Below are positions 1 through 12,458 of a DNA stretch of 64,000 nucleotides, one piece after another. Both the position numbers and the translations under genes were made by a program. Origin of the DNA: Melastoma dodecandrum (lineage: Eukaryota > Streptophyta > Magnoliopsida > Myrtales > Melastomataceae); NCBI GenBank assembly GCA_029817715.1, contig JARUPY010000083.1:2666001-2730000 (forward strand), in the 5' to 3' direction. Numbering within the stretch: the stretch's first letter is position 1; each line of letters begins with the position of its first letter. The notes under the pieces are model-generated. The model was not told where the DNA came from. It was given only the letters and a program-made list of their open reading frames with translations, and made no database searches.

Positions 1-919
1 TTCAAAAGTTGCATACACAGACGAACTATGCTGAGGTACTTCTGGGCATACAACTGGATAAGTTCATTTTTTTGTCACTGGGCATACAAATTTACACGTG
101 GACATTAATTAAAAGAAATAAATTGATTTTATCATCCAAATAAACAAATGTCAAAGTCCAATAAATTGTAAAGAACGAATTTGGAGGACTCGCCCCCAAG
201 TTACATCATTCTTATCTGTCAGTTTTCTAAGGAATATGAATTGTAAGCTAAATTAAATAGCTTTATATATATATATATATATATATATAGTCTAAACAGA
301 TTTTTTTTCTTGCGCATTTTCTTCTGCCATTTAAGAATAATTTTTTATCCTGAGAAGGGTATTATTCCTTTCTTTGAAGAATATATATTGTTATTTTTCA
401 AAATCTTTACTAGCGAGAAAATTTTATTTTTAATTGTCCTTGATATGGTTATAAAGATTTTTTATTGACACACCTATCAAAGCAACAAAAATTTGTTTAT
501 TGTCTTTATTCAAGCCTTATTAGGATGATTCGTTCCCGTTTTTCACCATGACCAAATCTTCACCGTTAGCAGCAAGTCATGCTGAAAGAAACATAGTAAA
601 ATCACAGTTCTGGAGGAGAGAGGGTTGGTTTTAGATTATTGTCATTGTTGTTTTTTTTTTAAAATTATATGATTAGTCAAAAGTTTGTGGTTTTAGGTAT
701 TCTGTTATTGAGGAGGTTTCGGGAAATGTTTGAGGTTCCCGAGATAAGTTTAGGTTTCCGACTAGGTTCCAGGTTCCAGGTTCCGGGTGCTTATTATGAT
801 GCTCGAAACTGGAACCGACCGTCAATTCTTTTAAATTTAATTCTTACTATTCATGAACCCACATCTTAGTACTTGTACTCATTTCATCGGTTCCCGGGCT
901 CTACCGACCCGTTACTCGG
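1..919. other. Intergenic, AT-rich, downstream of MATE1
   Basis: No gene is supported here. The stretch holds a (TA)13 microsatellite at 264-289 and, at about 710-800, a degenerate minisatellite built on GGTTCC/GGTTCCAG units. The short open frames over the minisatellite look like low-complexity repeat rather than protein. Confidence 0.6.
264..289. repeat. (TA)n microsatellite
   Basis: About 13 uninterrupted TA units. Confidence 0.95.
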
Positions 920-1396
920 AAGAATTGTACAGAAATACGATTAATTTTAAAAATAAATTTGTGAAATACGGTCCGAGTTTCATAAAATACGTTTTTATCG
1001 TCAAAGGGACGGATTTTCAAAACCCCTTAAAATACGATCATCTCCGTTTATTGTTTGGATTGTTGTTTGAATTGTTTGGCCGTTGAATGAGATTTGTAGT
1101 AAGTAGTGTTGTAAAGGTGATTAATTCTAAGAAAACACCCCCCGAAGACGCGTTTTGGGAACCTGCCCCTGCATGAAGGCGGGTTCTCAAAACGCGCCTT
1201 CATGCACATCATAGGATGCCGCATACGGACAGATTTCCAAAACTCAACTCTGCTTATTTTAAACCCGCCCTCTTTGTATTTTAAAGGGCGCGTTTTGAAA
1301 ACGTGCCTCTTCGACTTTAAAATCGAAATTTTACAAAATTCGGACCGTATTTCGTAAATTTTTTTAAAACTAACCGTATTTCGTACATTTCTCCTC
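920..1396. mobile_element. Small non-autonomous TIR element (MULE-like)
   Basis: A 477-bp segment with diverged terminal inverted repeats. The left arm (about 930-990) and the right arm (about 1325-1395, reverse complement) share AGAAAT..ACG, TTTTAAAAA..AATTT and GAAATACGGTCCGA blocks in the same order. It is flanked by GTTACTCGG (911-919) and GTTGCTCGG (1397-1405), a 9-bp near-perfect target duplication as expected for Mutator-like elements. The interior carries palindromes around CGCGTTTT/AAAACGCG at about 1150-1195 and 1288-1305. It has no coding capacity. The arms are diverged, so the exact ends are inferred. Confidence 0.6.
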
Positions 1397-1887
1397 GTTG
1401 CTCGGCCCCGACAAAGACGCCGGTTGGTTGGAAGTGGTCATCCACTTATCGGAGGCTTAATATATAGATTTTGGCCCCACCCTTTGACCACTTCGTTTTG
1501 TTTCTGATAAAAGTTATATCGTATCATATGATTCGTCTACTACTTAAAAGAAATCCTCGAACCAAATGATCAAAGCAATCGAATAATCTCTTCAACGCGT
1601 TGCATTTCCCTTTGGATAGGGTAATCTGTTATTTCAAAACAATGACGGCAAATCTTGGTATTCGGTAGTGGAAAATAATGACCCACATTGAAAATTATTT
1701 GTTTAATTTCTTTAATTACGGAAATGTTAACTATTATTAAATTTCGTTTTAGAATAAAGTTTATGATAATTAGGACATTGAGAAAACGACTAACGACGAC
1801 GACTCCACTCAATCTATCGAAATTTCAACGGCCCCGCTATCGGCATGGAGCGCCGGTCAAATTGCAGATAAGCTGTCGGAGAATCAC
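1397..1887. other. 3' flank of MATE1
   Basis: No gene is seen. From about 1720 onward the sequence matches the 3' flank of MATE2 (from about 34220), including TTAACTATTA and the block around GACATTGAGAAAAC. This marks one end of the duplicated unit. Confidence 0.6.
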
Positions 1888-3973
1888 TCATCGCCCATTC
1901 GGTGGTTCCTGAGCAGAATCCTTGGGCTCATCATCCTCCGGCTTCTGCAAGAACCATTTGCTCAGGCGCTCTGCAGCCTTCTCCACCTGCGCATCGACAA
2001 AAGATAAACGTTTGTGGCTCGGCTGCTGCTATGCGAAGCAGATTGTTGCAGACCAAAACGTATGTTACCTGTGCATCCCAGTTCGTCCTCCAGATTATGG
2101 TACCGAGGACCAACGTCTGGATTGCCACTCCAATTATCATCCCAATCCAAATGCCCTGCCGATTCGAACAATTGTGTTAGATGTAGCCAGCACGTGATGG
2201 TTCCTCTGTTTTCTGTAAGTCCGTAGAAGAAACGATTCGGAATCGGAAGATTAGATGTTGTACCTGGACATCCAAGTTTGCAACATATCCAAGTACGACA
2301 CCTAAGGGAATACCAATCACGTAATAAGATCCGATGTTCACCCATGCGACCATGCCTTGTCGTCCACAGCCAACAGCCACACCTGCATGGACAGAACGAA
2401 CAGGAAACTGAATGGAAAGTGCTGGGGACTCGGGAATACTCATATTGGCAAGGCATATGTACCGGAGAAAACAGGCTGGATGCTGTTCAGTAAGATTGTG
2501 AAAGCAAGAAGAACCGAGAGGCTAGAAACCGTTTCCACAACATCCTCATCGCTCGTGAAAACATAAGCGAGTTCACGACCAAAGAGTAGGCACAAGATCC
2601 ACAAGATAACGCCTGTGACTATCGATGATCCTAGGACAACCTTGACAGCGAAATGGGCAGCTTTCGCATTCCCTCGTCCCAGCTCGTTCGAAACCCTCAC
2701 GCTTCACCAGGAAAAGAACCCCGAGTCACAAAACCAGTCTGAAATGCAACGAGGTTAACTGCCAAATCTTTCAGTTCATTAATCTCGTGTTACCTAACGC
2801 CGACTAGAAACCCGAGGCAGATCATGAATTCCCAAGTAGAAATGTTCAGGCTGAGAAAGGTATAAACAGCTGAATGAATTTGGAATCCTACGCAATACAA
2901 CAAAAAGTACACTAGAGGAACTTCAGCGAGATACCAGATTGAGAAGGCAGATATTGCCACTGAAGCATTCTTCATGTAGCCGGCGAGGAGGACCAAGATT
3001 GCATTGTACCACAACTCCAAGCTGGATGAGGAACAAAAGGAATGATGAAGCGTCAAACAATTCGCATTTGATTGTCCTCACATCAGTTTTAACAAGCCTT
3101 ACCAGAGCATGACTCCAGAGGAGACGGAAAGCTTTACGACTGGCCATAAATCGGAAAATGCGGCGAATGTGAACCCCGTCCAAGTATCCGGACACCACCC
3201 TCCAAATATGTAAATAAGCTGCCCGATCAACATGGACCACATGGATATATTCATCGCGCCCATGGCGCCATGAATTCCCAAGTTAAGGACGGAAACAAAG
3301 AGCCATGATAAGAATAAGTGGACCACAAAGAAGGCAGTGGAAAGCCACGCGATGATTTGGTTCTTCAGTTGACACTGCAGGTACTGCTGGAGCGTAAGGC
3401 TGAAGGCCATAGCATAGAGCAGTGGAATAAACCATGGACCGAGTTGTCCGGCAGCTTCAGCTATCTCATCATTTTCCTTGAGCAGCTTTAGGATTGGCGT
3501 TCCAAGGAAAAATATGGGGAGGAAGATGGTCGCTGTGACGAAATTGACGATCCATGATCGTTGTAAGTAAATGCCCAGCATATGGTACTGCTTGGCACCA
3601 TACGCCTGTCCACACAGAGTTTCAGTCGCACTCGACATGCCGATCTGCACTGTCACATTCGGAAGAAACAATCACAGGCATTATCAATAAAATCGTTGAA
3701 AACTGGAACAGAGCCGAGGGAAAAGCAATTTTCTCGCACCAGGATCCCGAACACGAATTGCACTCCCAGGATTTGCATGATTGCATAGGCCGCGAGTTCA
3801 GTCGAGCCGAAGTGCCCGACAAACGCTTGAGTCACCACGAAAATCCCGAAGGCAGTCACGCGAGACAGAATCGCTGGGAACGTTATCCTCCATAACTTCT
3901 TGGATTCTTCGGATACCCTCCACAGCAGTCCTCCAACATCACTCGCTTCAGATTCAAGTAGCCTTTCATCCAT
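1888..3973 (-). CDS. MATE efflux transporter (DETOXIFICATION family), copy 1, intact
   Basis: Multi-antimicrobial extrusion transporter, expected to export organic compounds across the plasma or vacuolar membrane in exchange for H+ (family knowledge). Hand-built exons, 5' to 3': 3973-3740, 3644-3103, 3021-2935, 2850-2794, 2701-2463, 2382-2264, 2155-2069, 1986-1888. All introns are GT-AG. They sum to 1464 nt, giving 487 aa, the usual length for the family. Visible signatures: [20 protein letters not shown] at the start of exon 2, [33 protein letters not shown] and [17 protein letters not shown], with about 12 hydrophobic segments. The start is the ATG of [11 protein letters not shown], shared with copy 2. 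An LTR of a same-strand retroelement begins only 366 bp upstream of the ATG. The closest Arabidopsis relatives are probably the DTX27-29/33-35 clade, but no member is assigned. Confidence 0.92.
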
Positions 3974-4338
3974 TTGCAGTTCCCTGAAAAATCACCCCAC
4001 GATCAGAATAAAAATCAACGCATCGATCTTCGGAGGCTCTAATTGAAATCGACCGATACACAGAACAGTCTCGATGCTACCCCGCTGCCCAGAATCACGA
4101 AAGCAACAGACCCGGCGTGCTGGATCAAACTTGGCGGGCGGGGAAGGAAGCCGGGCTTGGGCTAGCCTTTCTTCGCCTTCTACTTGTTCTATCTGTTTCC
4201 CAAAGGAAAATAAACGTGCCGTCCTTCCCGACAACCTGTCAGAATTTTCTTATTTGACCATTCATTCACACATCACGTTTTTTCCGACTCCCAGCAACGG
4301 GCCAGTTGGGAGTTGATTTTAATCACATTTAATTTTAT
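3974..4338 (-). promoter_or_regulatory. Remaining 5' flank of MATE1
   Basis: This is the only native upstream sequence left before the retroelement. It is alignable in blocks with the MATE2 upstream region (36452-36780): an AATCGACC block, a GGGCTxGC block and the ACTCCCA..CGGGCC block. No clear TATA box could be fixed. The last five bases, TTTAT, face TTAAT at 23324-23328 as an imperfect 5-bp target duplication of the retroelement. Confidence 0.5.
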
Positions 4339-6576
4339 TGTACGCGCGCCTTCCGGCCTAGCACGTGGCGGTTCGGACGACCCGAGGATCCGGGCCCGCT
4401 CCCCTAGAGTCTTCCTGTCGGCGTCGCGATTCGAGCGTCGAACGTTGCGGAAAAGACCAGGGTGGTCCCTCCTTCGATTCCTGACCGGGTCTGCCCAGAC
4501 TCTTCGCCGATCGTCTCCATGCTCCTTAAGAGGCGACGGGCGAAAAGAAGCGCATGGCCCGAGGAGGAAGCTTCAGGAGGTTCCAAGAGCGGCTCGTGTC
4601 GTCAGTCCCTCATCCAAAATGACTTCGTAAAAAAATGTGTTGTTGTTTAACCTAGGTAAACTATTACGGAGTCGCCACCGACTTAATTATAAAAGTTTGG
4701 TTTAAGTCAGAAAACCAGAGTAGATTCGGGGATTCCTAATTACTAACTCTTACATCTAAACATGCGAAAAGGAGGCGTTTGCTCCAAAAAATTTGCTTTT
4801 GTTTAAGGGGTGTTGGACCCGATCCGGGCATGACTCCGGACTCATGTTTTTGTTTTACGGGCGTTGGATCCGATTCGGGCTTTTGGGCCCGAACTCATGT
4901 TTATTTGCTTTGCAAACATCATGCGACGATAAACCTATGGACCTAAGGCATGCGGACGGACACAGACAATTATTTAGATCAAAGGGAGCGGGGAAGGGTG
5001 ATGATCGTGGGCTTATGCACTTGGTCCCACGACCCGTTACATATGGAAATAAAGAAAAAACGGGAGGCCCGCACCTCCCTCATGTACCTGAGGTTTGCTG
5101 GTTGGTATGTCATTTGTTAAGGCACCATCGGTTGGGGCCGCTTTTGAGACATGCTTCCACCGTGGTTTGTTTCCCGCGCCTCCAGTCTTCGAGACTTGTC
5201 TTCGAGGACACTTTGTCAAATCCTCGAAATTGTTGGTGATGTTTTTAGATAGAAAAAAGATGAGAATTTGGTTAGAATATTCAAACAGTAATAACTAATT
5301 TGCCATAAATGTTTTGGTGTGATATCATCGGATTATTATTTTTTTATAAAACAAAAATGTATATGAACAATGATTCCTTACGGGAATAACAATAAATAAA
5401 AAAAATTGATGTTTTAAAAAAATGAATTAATTGACAATCAAATCCATTACAAAAAATGACATATAGAATCAGAAATTGAATGAGTGTCGTACATATGTAA
5501 TCAAAGATTAATATGTAAATTTTCAAATATTTTCAAATTCTTAAAAAAAAATGATCGATAAAAATATTATGTGACCTAAGTTGAATAAATGCTTGAATCA
5601 ATTTGTAAAGATCTGGTTTTACTAAGAAAAATGATAATCGGCGGAGGTAAAAAATAAATATTTAAAGAAATATTAAATAAAAAAAATCATTCTGAGAAAG
5701 TTGGGTGTTTCACGGGTCAAAGCAAACTCATAAAAGGCCAAAACATATTTAAAATAAGGAAAAGCAGAAAGAAATCTAAAGAAAAGGTTGCTTACCCACG
5801 GTAAAACCCATGGCATTGGCAATGATTCGGAGAAAGGAGACGAGCACTGGAAGGTGAGACCGCTGACACTCGGAAAGGAGGAGCCATCGTTGAATGTTGG
5901 GTTATCCGGGGATTTTTGACTCGCCAACTGGAACTTAATTGGATTGAATAGGTGGATTTGGTGCCGTTAAGAGACCGTGTTTGGGCAAAAGTTGAAGCTG
6001 GAAAGCCTTAGCTTGCTGCCGCTGGGATCGCGCCATCTAGTACCTATCTTTTTTTTGTCCTGCACATATAGGTAGGTTGATTAAAATATAAAAACGACTT
6101 CTCGCAATGCTGAAGACAGCCGCCAGAAGTTTCAGACAACGGAGAACAAGAGCGGGTATGCTTGGAGATTGTTGCTGCCGATGATATGGGGAATTATAAA
6201 AATTATTGGTGCAGGAGCTTTGGCCGATTGCGACTGCCGTCGAGAAGGAAAGTTGGGCTGCCGGTTGGGTTAGCATTGGGGTTTCTCCTCGCTGTCGTTG
6301 GACCTACCTTGGGGTCGCTGGGAATGGGTACAGGTGGCGGAGGAGACGTTTGAAGGCCAGGAGTGTGTGTGAACTGTTTGTTTGGTATTCGCCTTCTACT
6401 GTCCGTGTGATGTGTGTCCTTCTCACCGTTTTATAGCTGCTCCGTTGAAAAAAATCAGCCAAGGAATATGTAACCGATGTAGGTTACGAAACCCATCAAG
6501 TGAGCATTGAAGGCTATTGAATTTCAAATGGCATTGAAAGCTTCCGTTACGAATTTGGGAATTTGGGGTATTTACA
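4339..6576 (-). repeat. LTR_A (3' LTR in element orientation)
   Basis: 2238 bp. Its left end TGTACGCGCGCC and right end GGTATTTACA match LTR_B. In the sense direction it reads TGTAAATACCCC...GCGCGTACA. A TATAAAA motif lies on the minus strand at 6435-6429, about 140 bp into the LTR. Confidence 0.9.
6429..6435 (-). promoter_or_regulatory. TATA box of LTR_A
   Basis: TATAAAA on the minus strand in the context GCTATAAAACGG. Transcription from here would run towards MATE1. The same motif is in LTR_B at 20180-20174. Confidence 0.55.
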
Positions 6577-6591
6577 GATGCCCCTCTTTGC
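6577..6591 (-). other. Polypurine tract of the gypsy element
   Basis: The minus-strand sequence GCAAAGAGGGGCATC abuts the TGTAAATA start of LTR_A, as expected for the plus-strand primer of reverse transcription. In the second copy (20322-20336) it reads GCAAAGAGAGGCATC. Confidence 0.7.
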
Positions 6592-8698
6592 GAGAGAATC
6601 TGATAAGGTTTTCCCGCAAAGATATCATGAATACCCCAAATTGATAAATTCTGATCTTGATGGACCTTGTACCTTGGAATCTCATCAGGAAAGTAGTTAG
6701 ATATGAAATCTTGTGAAATACAGATATAAGTAAATGACACTCATGCATATCATTTCAATTAAAATTATTCCCAAGTGAGAACAAGAGAAGGGATTTTTGT
6801 AACTTGCTCATGGTTCGCTCTTATTTCTAGAAGCTATCTCAGTTGGATTTTAGAATTCCTTTGACTTGATGCTCATGTACTAGTCGAAAGAGTCTTTGTC
6901 TGGGTTGTAACGTGGCTTTGGCATAAGGCCTTTAGACTAAAGTTTTAAATTCCTTGTTTGAAAGAAGGAGTCTAAAGACCTCATCGGAAGCTATTTGACC
7001 ATAGAGTTTTCACTGTTCAAACAAATTCTCCATCGTTCAGACAGCTCGCCAGTTTATGCATTCCGTTGGGGATGAATGATTGGCTTACTAGTAAGTGCTG
7101 ATGATCCGCTTTGGGAATATGGCACCTTTTGCTTTTGTGACCGTCAAAGTCGGCCCTGGTGCTTTATTATGCTCTTTCATCTTTGCGCTTTGCTTTTGAA
7201 GAGTTCGGTCTTTGCGCTAATTCTGCTTTTTCTTTGTTGAATCATAAGGATTTGCACTGCTTTCTTTCTCTTGTCAGTTTATTGATCTTCTCTTGGAGAT
7301 GCTTTGGACTCCTTGGGAATTTGTATTTTTTTGTTGTAGAAATTCCATCCTTGGGGACGACTTAACTGGCAAGCTTGACTGTTGATGGTGCCTCTTCGCT
7401 TGAACCTTGAGGAAGTGTTGCCTCTATGGTCCGTTGCTTCCGGTTTCTAACTACAAGATCTCCTTTAACCTCAATGTGAGGTGGCCTTTAGACTCGTTTG
7501 GAATAGTGTATATAAAGAAACTTCAAATTTGGCTCGAAAGGGGTTAGCAATAGTCAATTTTTGTGTTTAGGATAGAGAAGAAATGCTCATTCTCATCCCA
7601 GTTTGAGCATCCTTTGTCAAAGGATTCGTTGTCCTCCCGGATCTTTGCGTGTGAACCCTCATAGTGTTTGCACTCATCACTCAGGGGTAGGTGTTTAGGA
7701 GTAGGTTTGCCTTCTCCGTTCTCACTCAGAAGCATTCTCTTTATCCAAAAATCTTTTCAAATTGTATGCAAATGGGCACACAAATGCTAAAATAGGTTCA
7801 AGTACACAAACCTCTTTGGAGACTTCATACTAAAGTGATGTTCTTATGCAAGCTTCGCGAGGAAAGTGTTTGTACCTTCATGCCCCAGTCATGTTCTCTG
7901 AAATTATTTTCAAAATGGCTCCCACCCGATCACCTACGACTCTGCCAGGGGTCTGTATCATACTGTGCGGATGTCCAAGTGCCTACACAGTTGACAACGA
8001 ACGGAGACGGAGTTAGCTCATATACTTCACCTCTTGTTTGGGTGAATAATAATAAAGTACAGTATCCGCTGGGGAAATGAGATGGATATGTCCATCTTGA
8101 TAATCGGTGTGATAGACGCCAATGTGGGAAAATGAAGGCATGACTCCATCTGGGGAATGATAAGAAATCTTGTTAGAGAGTAGTGAATGATAAGAAATCT
8201 TGTTAGAGAGTAGTGTAGATAATACTCCCTTTTGGTATGGTCATCTTTAGTAATAACAAAGGCAATCTCGAAGTCTTGGCTCGAAATTTTCCACCCGACC
8301 GCCCGCGCCTTTGTCTGTGATGCAGGATGCTCATGTGCCTACACTCGCCAAAGGGCGGATAACAAGTGAACTCATGTAACTTGTTTCTTTTAAAATGAAG
8401 TTTGCTCATGTAACTTTATTTATATGAAAGGCGAAGTAGAGTTTTGATACTTCCCTTTGTGTTTCGTCATTGCATCTTCGTCCGAAGGAATCAAAGGATT
8501 GACGAAACTGCCGCAAGACTTTGGCTTGAAGCTTTGCCACCCTCGCCTTCGTCACAGGAGTTTTGTACCATTCGTGTGAGGAGCTCTTGTACCTGCCCAC
8601 GAGACGAAAGACGTAAACGAAATAAGCTCATATAATCTCATTTAATTTGATGAAGAGAGTAGTAATTGTAAGATTCTCCCCTTTTCATGAATACTACT
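6592..8698 (-). other. Non-coding 3' tail of the gypsy element
   Basis: About 2.1 kb between the end of pol and the polypurine tract with no convincing protein. The part nearest pol (about 7900-8698) is built of diverged repeats that also make up the tandem tail at 61360-63990. A 30-bp direct duplication containing GATAAGAAATCTTGTTAGAG lies at about 8155-8214. The whole tail is repeated at 20337-22441. Confidence 0.75.
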
Positions 8699-10588
8699 TT
8701 AAGTGTAGTAACGTCGGAGAGCGTCCGCATTGATTGGTTGTGACAATTCTCCTCCATCCATCTTCGTTAGGATGGTCGCTCCACCTGAGAAAGCGTGTTT
8801 GACGACGAATGGTCCCTCGTAGTTTGGAGCAAATTTTCCCCTAGGATCTTTGGCATTTGGAAGGATCCGTTTGAGGACGAGGTCTCCTGGTTTGTACTTG
8901 ACCTCTTTGACCTTTTTGTTGAATGCCCTGGACATGCGTTGTTGATAACATTGCATGTGGTCGATTGCGGCAAGTCGTTTCTCATCGATGAAGTCGAGGT
9001 ATGCGAGCTGGTGATTGGCTTTCTCTTCCTCGGTCATGTTGCTTTGGGACAAGATCCGAAGAGTAGGTAGCTTGACCTCAGCTGGAATAACTGCTTGAGC
9101 GCCATAGACAAGTTCAAAGGGAGTTGCCCCAGTCGAAGTGCGCATCGTAGTCCGATAGGCGAGTAGTGCGAAAGGGAGCTTCTCATGCCAATCGCGATAT
9201 GTGATCGCCGTCTTCTGAAGGATTCTTTTCATGTTTTTGTTGGCGGCTTCGACTGCACCGTTCATTTGTGGACGGTACGGTGATGAGTTGAGGTGTTTGA
9301 TTCGAAATTCAGTGCATAGAGAATTCATCTGTTTGCCGTTGAAGTTTGTGCCGTTGTCGGTGACGAGCAGTTTTGGAACTCCGTATCTGGCGATGATATT
9401 TGCCCGCGTGAAACGTATGATGTTATTCGCGGTGACTTCCTTGAAAGATTGTGCTTCGATCCATTTAGTAAAGTAGTCGATGGCGACCAGGATGAACCGA
9501 TGCCCGTTTGATGCCTTTGGATTAATCGGTCCGATGACGTCCATGCCCCACATTGAGAACGGCCATGGTTCGAACAGTGGGTAGAGCCTTGTTGGAGGGA
9601 CGTGCACCTTGTTGCTGTAGATCTGACATTTGTGGCAGGTTTTGACGTATTTGATACAGTCGGCCTCGATTGTGAGCCAATAGTATCCCTGACGCATGAT
9701 CTTTTGAGCGAGGGCATAACCGTTCATGTGTGGTCCACAAACGCCTTCATGGACTTCGAAGATGATGGCTTGAGCTTCTTGTTCGGTGACGCACCGCATG
9801 AGGGCTGTCGTGAATGACTTCTTGTAGAGCACGTCACCATTGAGGAAGTAGTTCCTAGCAATCCTCCGGATGAATTTCCGTTCCTTTCCTGTGCTGCCTT
9901 GGGGAAATGTGTTCGTCTCTAGGTAAGCTTTGATGTCTGTAAACCACGAGGGTGAGTCCCCAGGTTGGCCGGGCTCGACATGCATGCAACTTGGGTCTTC
10001 GGCGATGTCGATGCGAAGAGGCTCTATGTCCATTTCTCCTGCTAATGGAATCATTGATGCAAGAACAGCAAGAGCGTCAGCGAAACGATTATCTGCCCGT
10101 GGGAGGTAATTGAACTCAATATCGACGAATTGGCGGACTAGTGTTTGTAGGTAGTCCTGATATGGGATGAGCTTTGGGTCCCGTGTGCGCCATGCCCCAT
10201 TTGTTTGGGAGATGATGAGTGCTGAATCTCCATGAACGTCAAGAAATCGGGCTCGCATGTCGAGTGCACGTAATAGGCCAAGGATGCACGCTTCATATTC
10301 AACAATGTTATTTGTGCAAGGGAAAGTGACTTTAGCAGCTGTTGGATAGTATTGTCCGTCTGGGGATATCACTACTGCTCTGATGCCTGAACCGGAAGAG
10401 TTGACAGCGCCGTCAAAATACATTGTCCATCTTTGTTGTGACTCGGTGAGGAAGATGTTTTCGTCTGGCAATTTGATTTCCAAAGGTGAATTATCTATCC
10501 CTGGATATTCTGCAATGTGATCAGCGATTGTTCTTCCTCTGATTGACTTAGTTGAGTGAAATCTGATGTCGAATTCAGCTAGCTGCAA
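8699..10588 (-). pseudogene. gypsy pol: second RNase H (RVT_3) and integrase
   Basis: The longest uninterrupted frame in the window, 629 codons, but it is only a segment of a polyprotein and its link to the upstream frame is lost by a 1-bp deletion near 10585. Residues about 55-180 form a plant-type RNase H (MYFDGA, with acidic residues at D59, E97/E99 and D121). Residues 280-321 are the integrase HHCC zinc finger (H280, H287, C318, C321). The DDE triad is D350 (WGMDV), D411 (VTDNG) and E447 (GAVEAAN). The C-terminal part carries KYKPGDLVLKR and ends ..RRYYT. No chromodomain is visible. It would act in the cytoplasm and nucleus to remove the RNA strand and insert cDNA. Confidence 0.92.
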
Positions 10589-11143
10589 CTGCCATTAGAA
10601 ACTCTTCCGATTAGTGTTGGCTTGTCGAAGAGATATTTGAGGGGATCGCTCTCAGAAACTAATAAAATCTCGTAATGGAGGGTGTATTGCCGGAGTCGAT
10701 GTAGCACCCAGACGAGTGCGCAACAGGTACGTTCTGACACCGTGTACCGAGACTCGCAATCCGTGAATTTCTTGCTTAAGTAATACACCGCGTGTTCCTT
10801 TGTGCCTGGCAGTTGTTGGGCAAGCATAGCTCCGAATGACTCTTCTCGAACTGTGAGGTAGAGCGTGAGAGGGTGCCCCGGCTTTGGCGGGATGAGAACG
10901 GGTGGTTCTGTTAAATAGGCTTTTATCTGTTCAAAAGCGGTTTTGCAGTCGTCGTCCCATTCGAATTTTACGTCTTTCCTTAGTTTCTTGAACAAGGGTT
11001 TGCACGTATCTGCTAAGTTGGAGATGAACCTTCCAATGTAGTTGACGCGACCCATGAATCCTCGAATCTCCTTAACTGACTTTGGTGCTAGGAGATCGCG
11101 AATTGCCTTGATTTTGTCGGGGTCGATTTCGATGCTTTGCTAC
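10579..11143 (-). pseudogene. gypsy pol: RT connection and first RNase H
   Basis: The frame at 11055-10579 carries GFMGRVNYIGRFISNLA, FEWDDDCKTAFEQIK, a TLYLTVREESFGAMLAQ block and YYLSKKFTDCESRYT. This is the typical RNase H-like domain that follows gypsy reverse transcriptase. It is out of frame with the RT segment (1-bp deletion near 11143) and with the next segment (near 10585), so no full polyprotein can be made. Confidence 0.88.
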
Positions 11144-12458
11144 TGACAACGAACCCTAGAAGTTTGCCTGACGTTGCCCCGAATACGCACTTGGCCGGAT
11201 TGAGACGAAGCTTGTACTTGCGAAGTCGTTCAAATAGCTTGCGGAGAACAACAATGTGGTCTTCTTCTGTTCTGGATTTTGCGATCATATCGTCGACGTA
11301 GACTTCGATTTCTCGGTGCATCATGTCATGGAATAGGACTACCATTGCGCGTTGATAAGTTGCCCCAGCATTCTTGAGTCCGAAGGGCATGACCCGGTAA
11401 CAGAACGTGCCCCAGGGTGTTGTGAAAGTCATTTTCTCCTTGTATTCATCAGCCATACGTATTTGGTTGTACCCGGAGAATCCATCCATGAAGGAAAATC
11501 TATTGAAACCAGCGGTATTGTCCACTAGCAAGTCGATGTGCGGTAGAGGGAAGTCGACTTTGGGACTCGCTTTGTTAAGGTCGCGGTAATCAACGCAGAC
11601 TCGGACCTTCCCGTTTTTCTTGATGACAGGGACGATGTTGGCAACCCATTGTGGGTACTTGGCTACCTCGATGAAGTTGACCTTGAGGAGTTTGTCGACC
11701 TCTTCCTTGATCGCTAGAGCTAGCTCGGGCTTGTACCGACGTTGTTTCTGCTTGGTGGGACGAATTAGTGGATCAGTGGGGATTTTGTGCTCCACTATCT
11801 CCGGGTCTAGTCCTGGCATATCCGCATACGTCCAAGCGAAGATATCTGAAAATTCCTTGAGTAGGTTGATGATACTTTCGGCCTCATATGTTGGGAGATC
11901 AGCTCCGATGTGTAGCTCCTTAGGCTCGTCGTCCGTTCCGATGTTGATTGATCTGGGTTCTTGTAACGTCATCTCCTTTGGTTCCTCATGGCGTTGGAGA
12001 CCTAGCTCGAGACCATGGTAGCCTTCGAGGGATCTCGGGTTATCTACGATCACTCCGTCATGTTCTGGGGTATTTTCAGGTATGTCCAAAGCGCCGTTCC
12101 ATTCGAGCGGCATGTCTGACTCAGTTGGGTTCGCTGCTTCCATCATGTTGATCTCTTCTTCTGGCTCTTGTGCCTCAATCTTCATACCCTCCATCTGCTC
12201 GGAGAGGATCTCTCCTTCCATTGTCGTTGCCGACGAACGAACAAAAGGGATAACTGACTTGCCTCTAACGCGCATGTCCTGGATCGTTGGTTTAGGCCTC
12301 CGTGGTTCGTTGCCTTTGGATCCGAGAGCACGTGTCCCCAACTGGGTAGGTATGTCGATCGGATGTCGGATGCCTTGTCCTTGAGCTCCGAGTCCTTGTC
12401 CAGGCTGGTATCCGAATCTGATGAACTGTCGAGTAGCGCTGCGGTTGCCCCGGCCCAT
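11088..12458 (-). pseudogene. gypsy pol: G-patch and reverse transcriptase
   Basis: 456 codons. Residues 1-35 form a G-patch-like stretch (FGYQPGQGLGAQGQG), typical of the protease-RT junction in Tat elements. The RT core includes VRVCVDYRDLNKASP, catalytic D325 in FMDGFSGYNQI, the MPFGLKNAGATYQR block and YVDD at residues 387-390. The preceding protease frame ends TAA, overlapping this ATG (TAATG). Related elements read through here, so a 1-bp loss in a C-run is the likely cause. The C-terminal end is frameshifted near 11143. Confidence 0.92.

Noticed and set aside
669..1086. Two short plus-strand proteins
   Set aside because: The first lies over a GGTTCC minisatellite, the second runs across the end of a TIR element; no domains.
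4404..5298. Short plus-strand frames repeated at 18210-19106
   Set aside because: They are in the LTRs and occur in both copies only because the LTRs are repeats.
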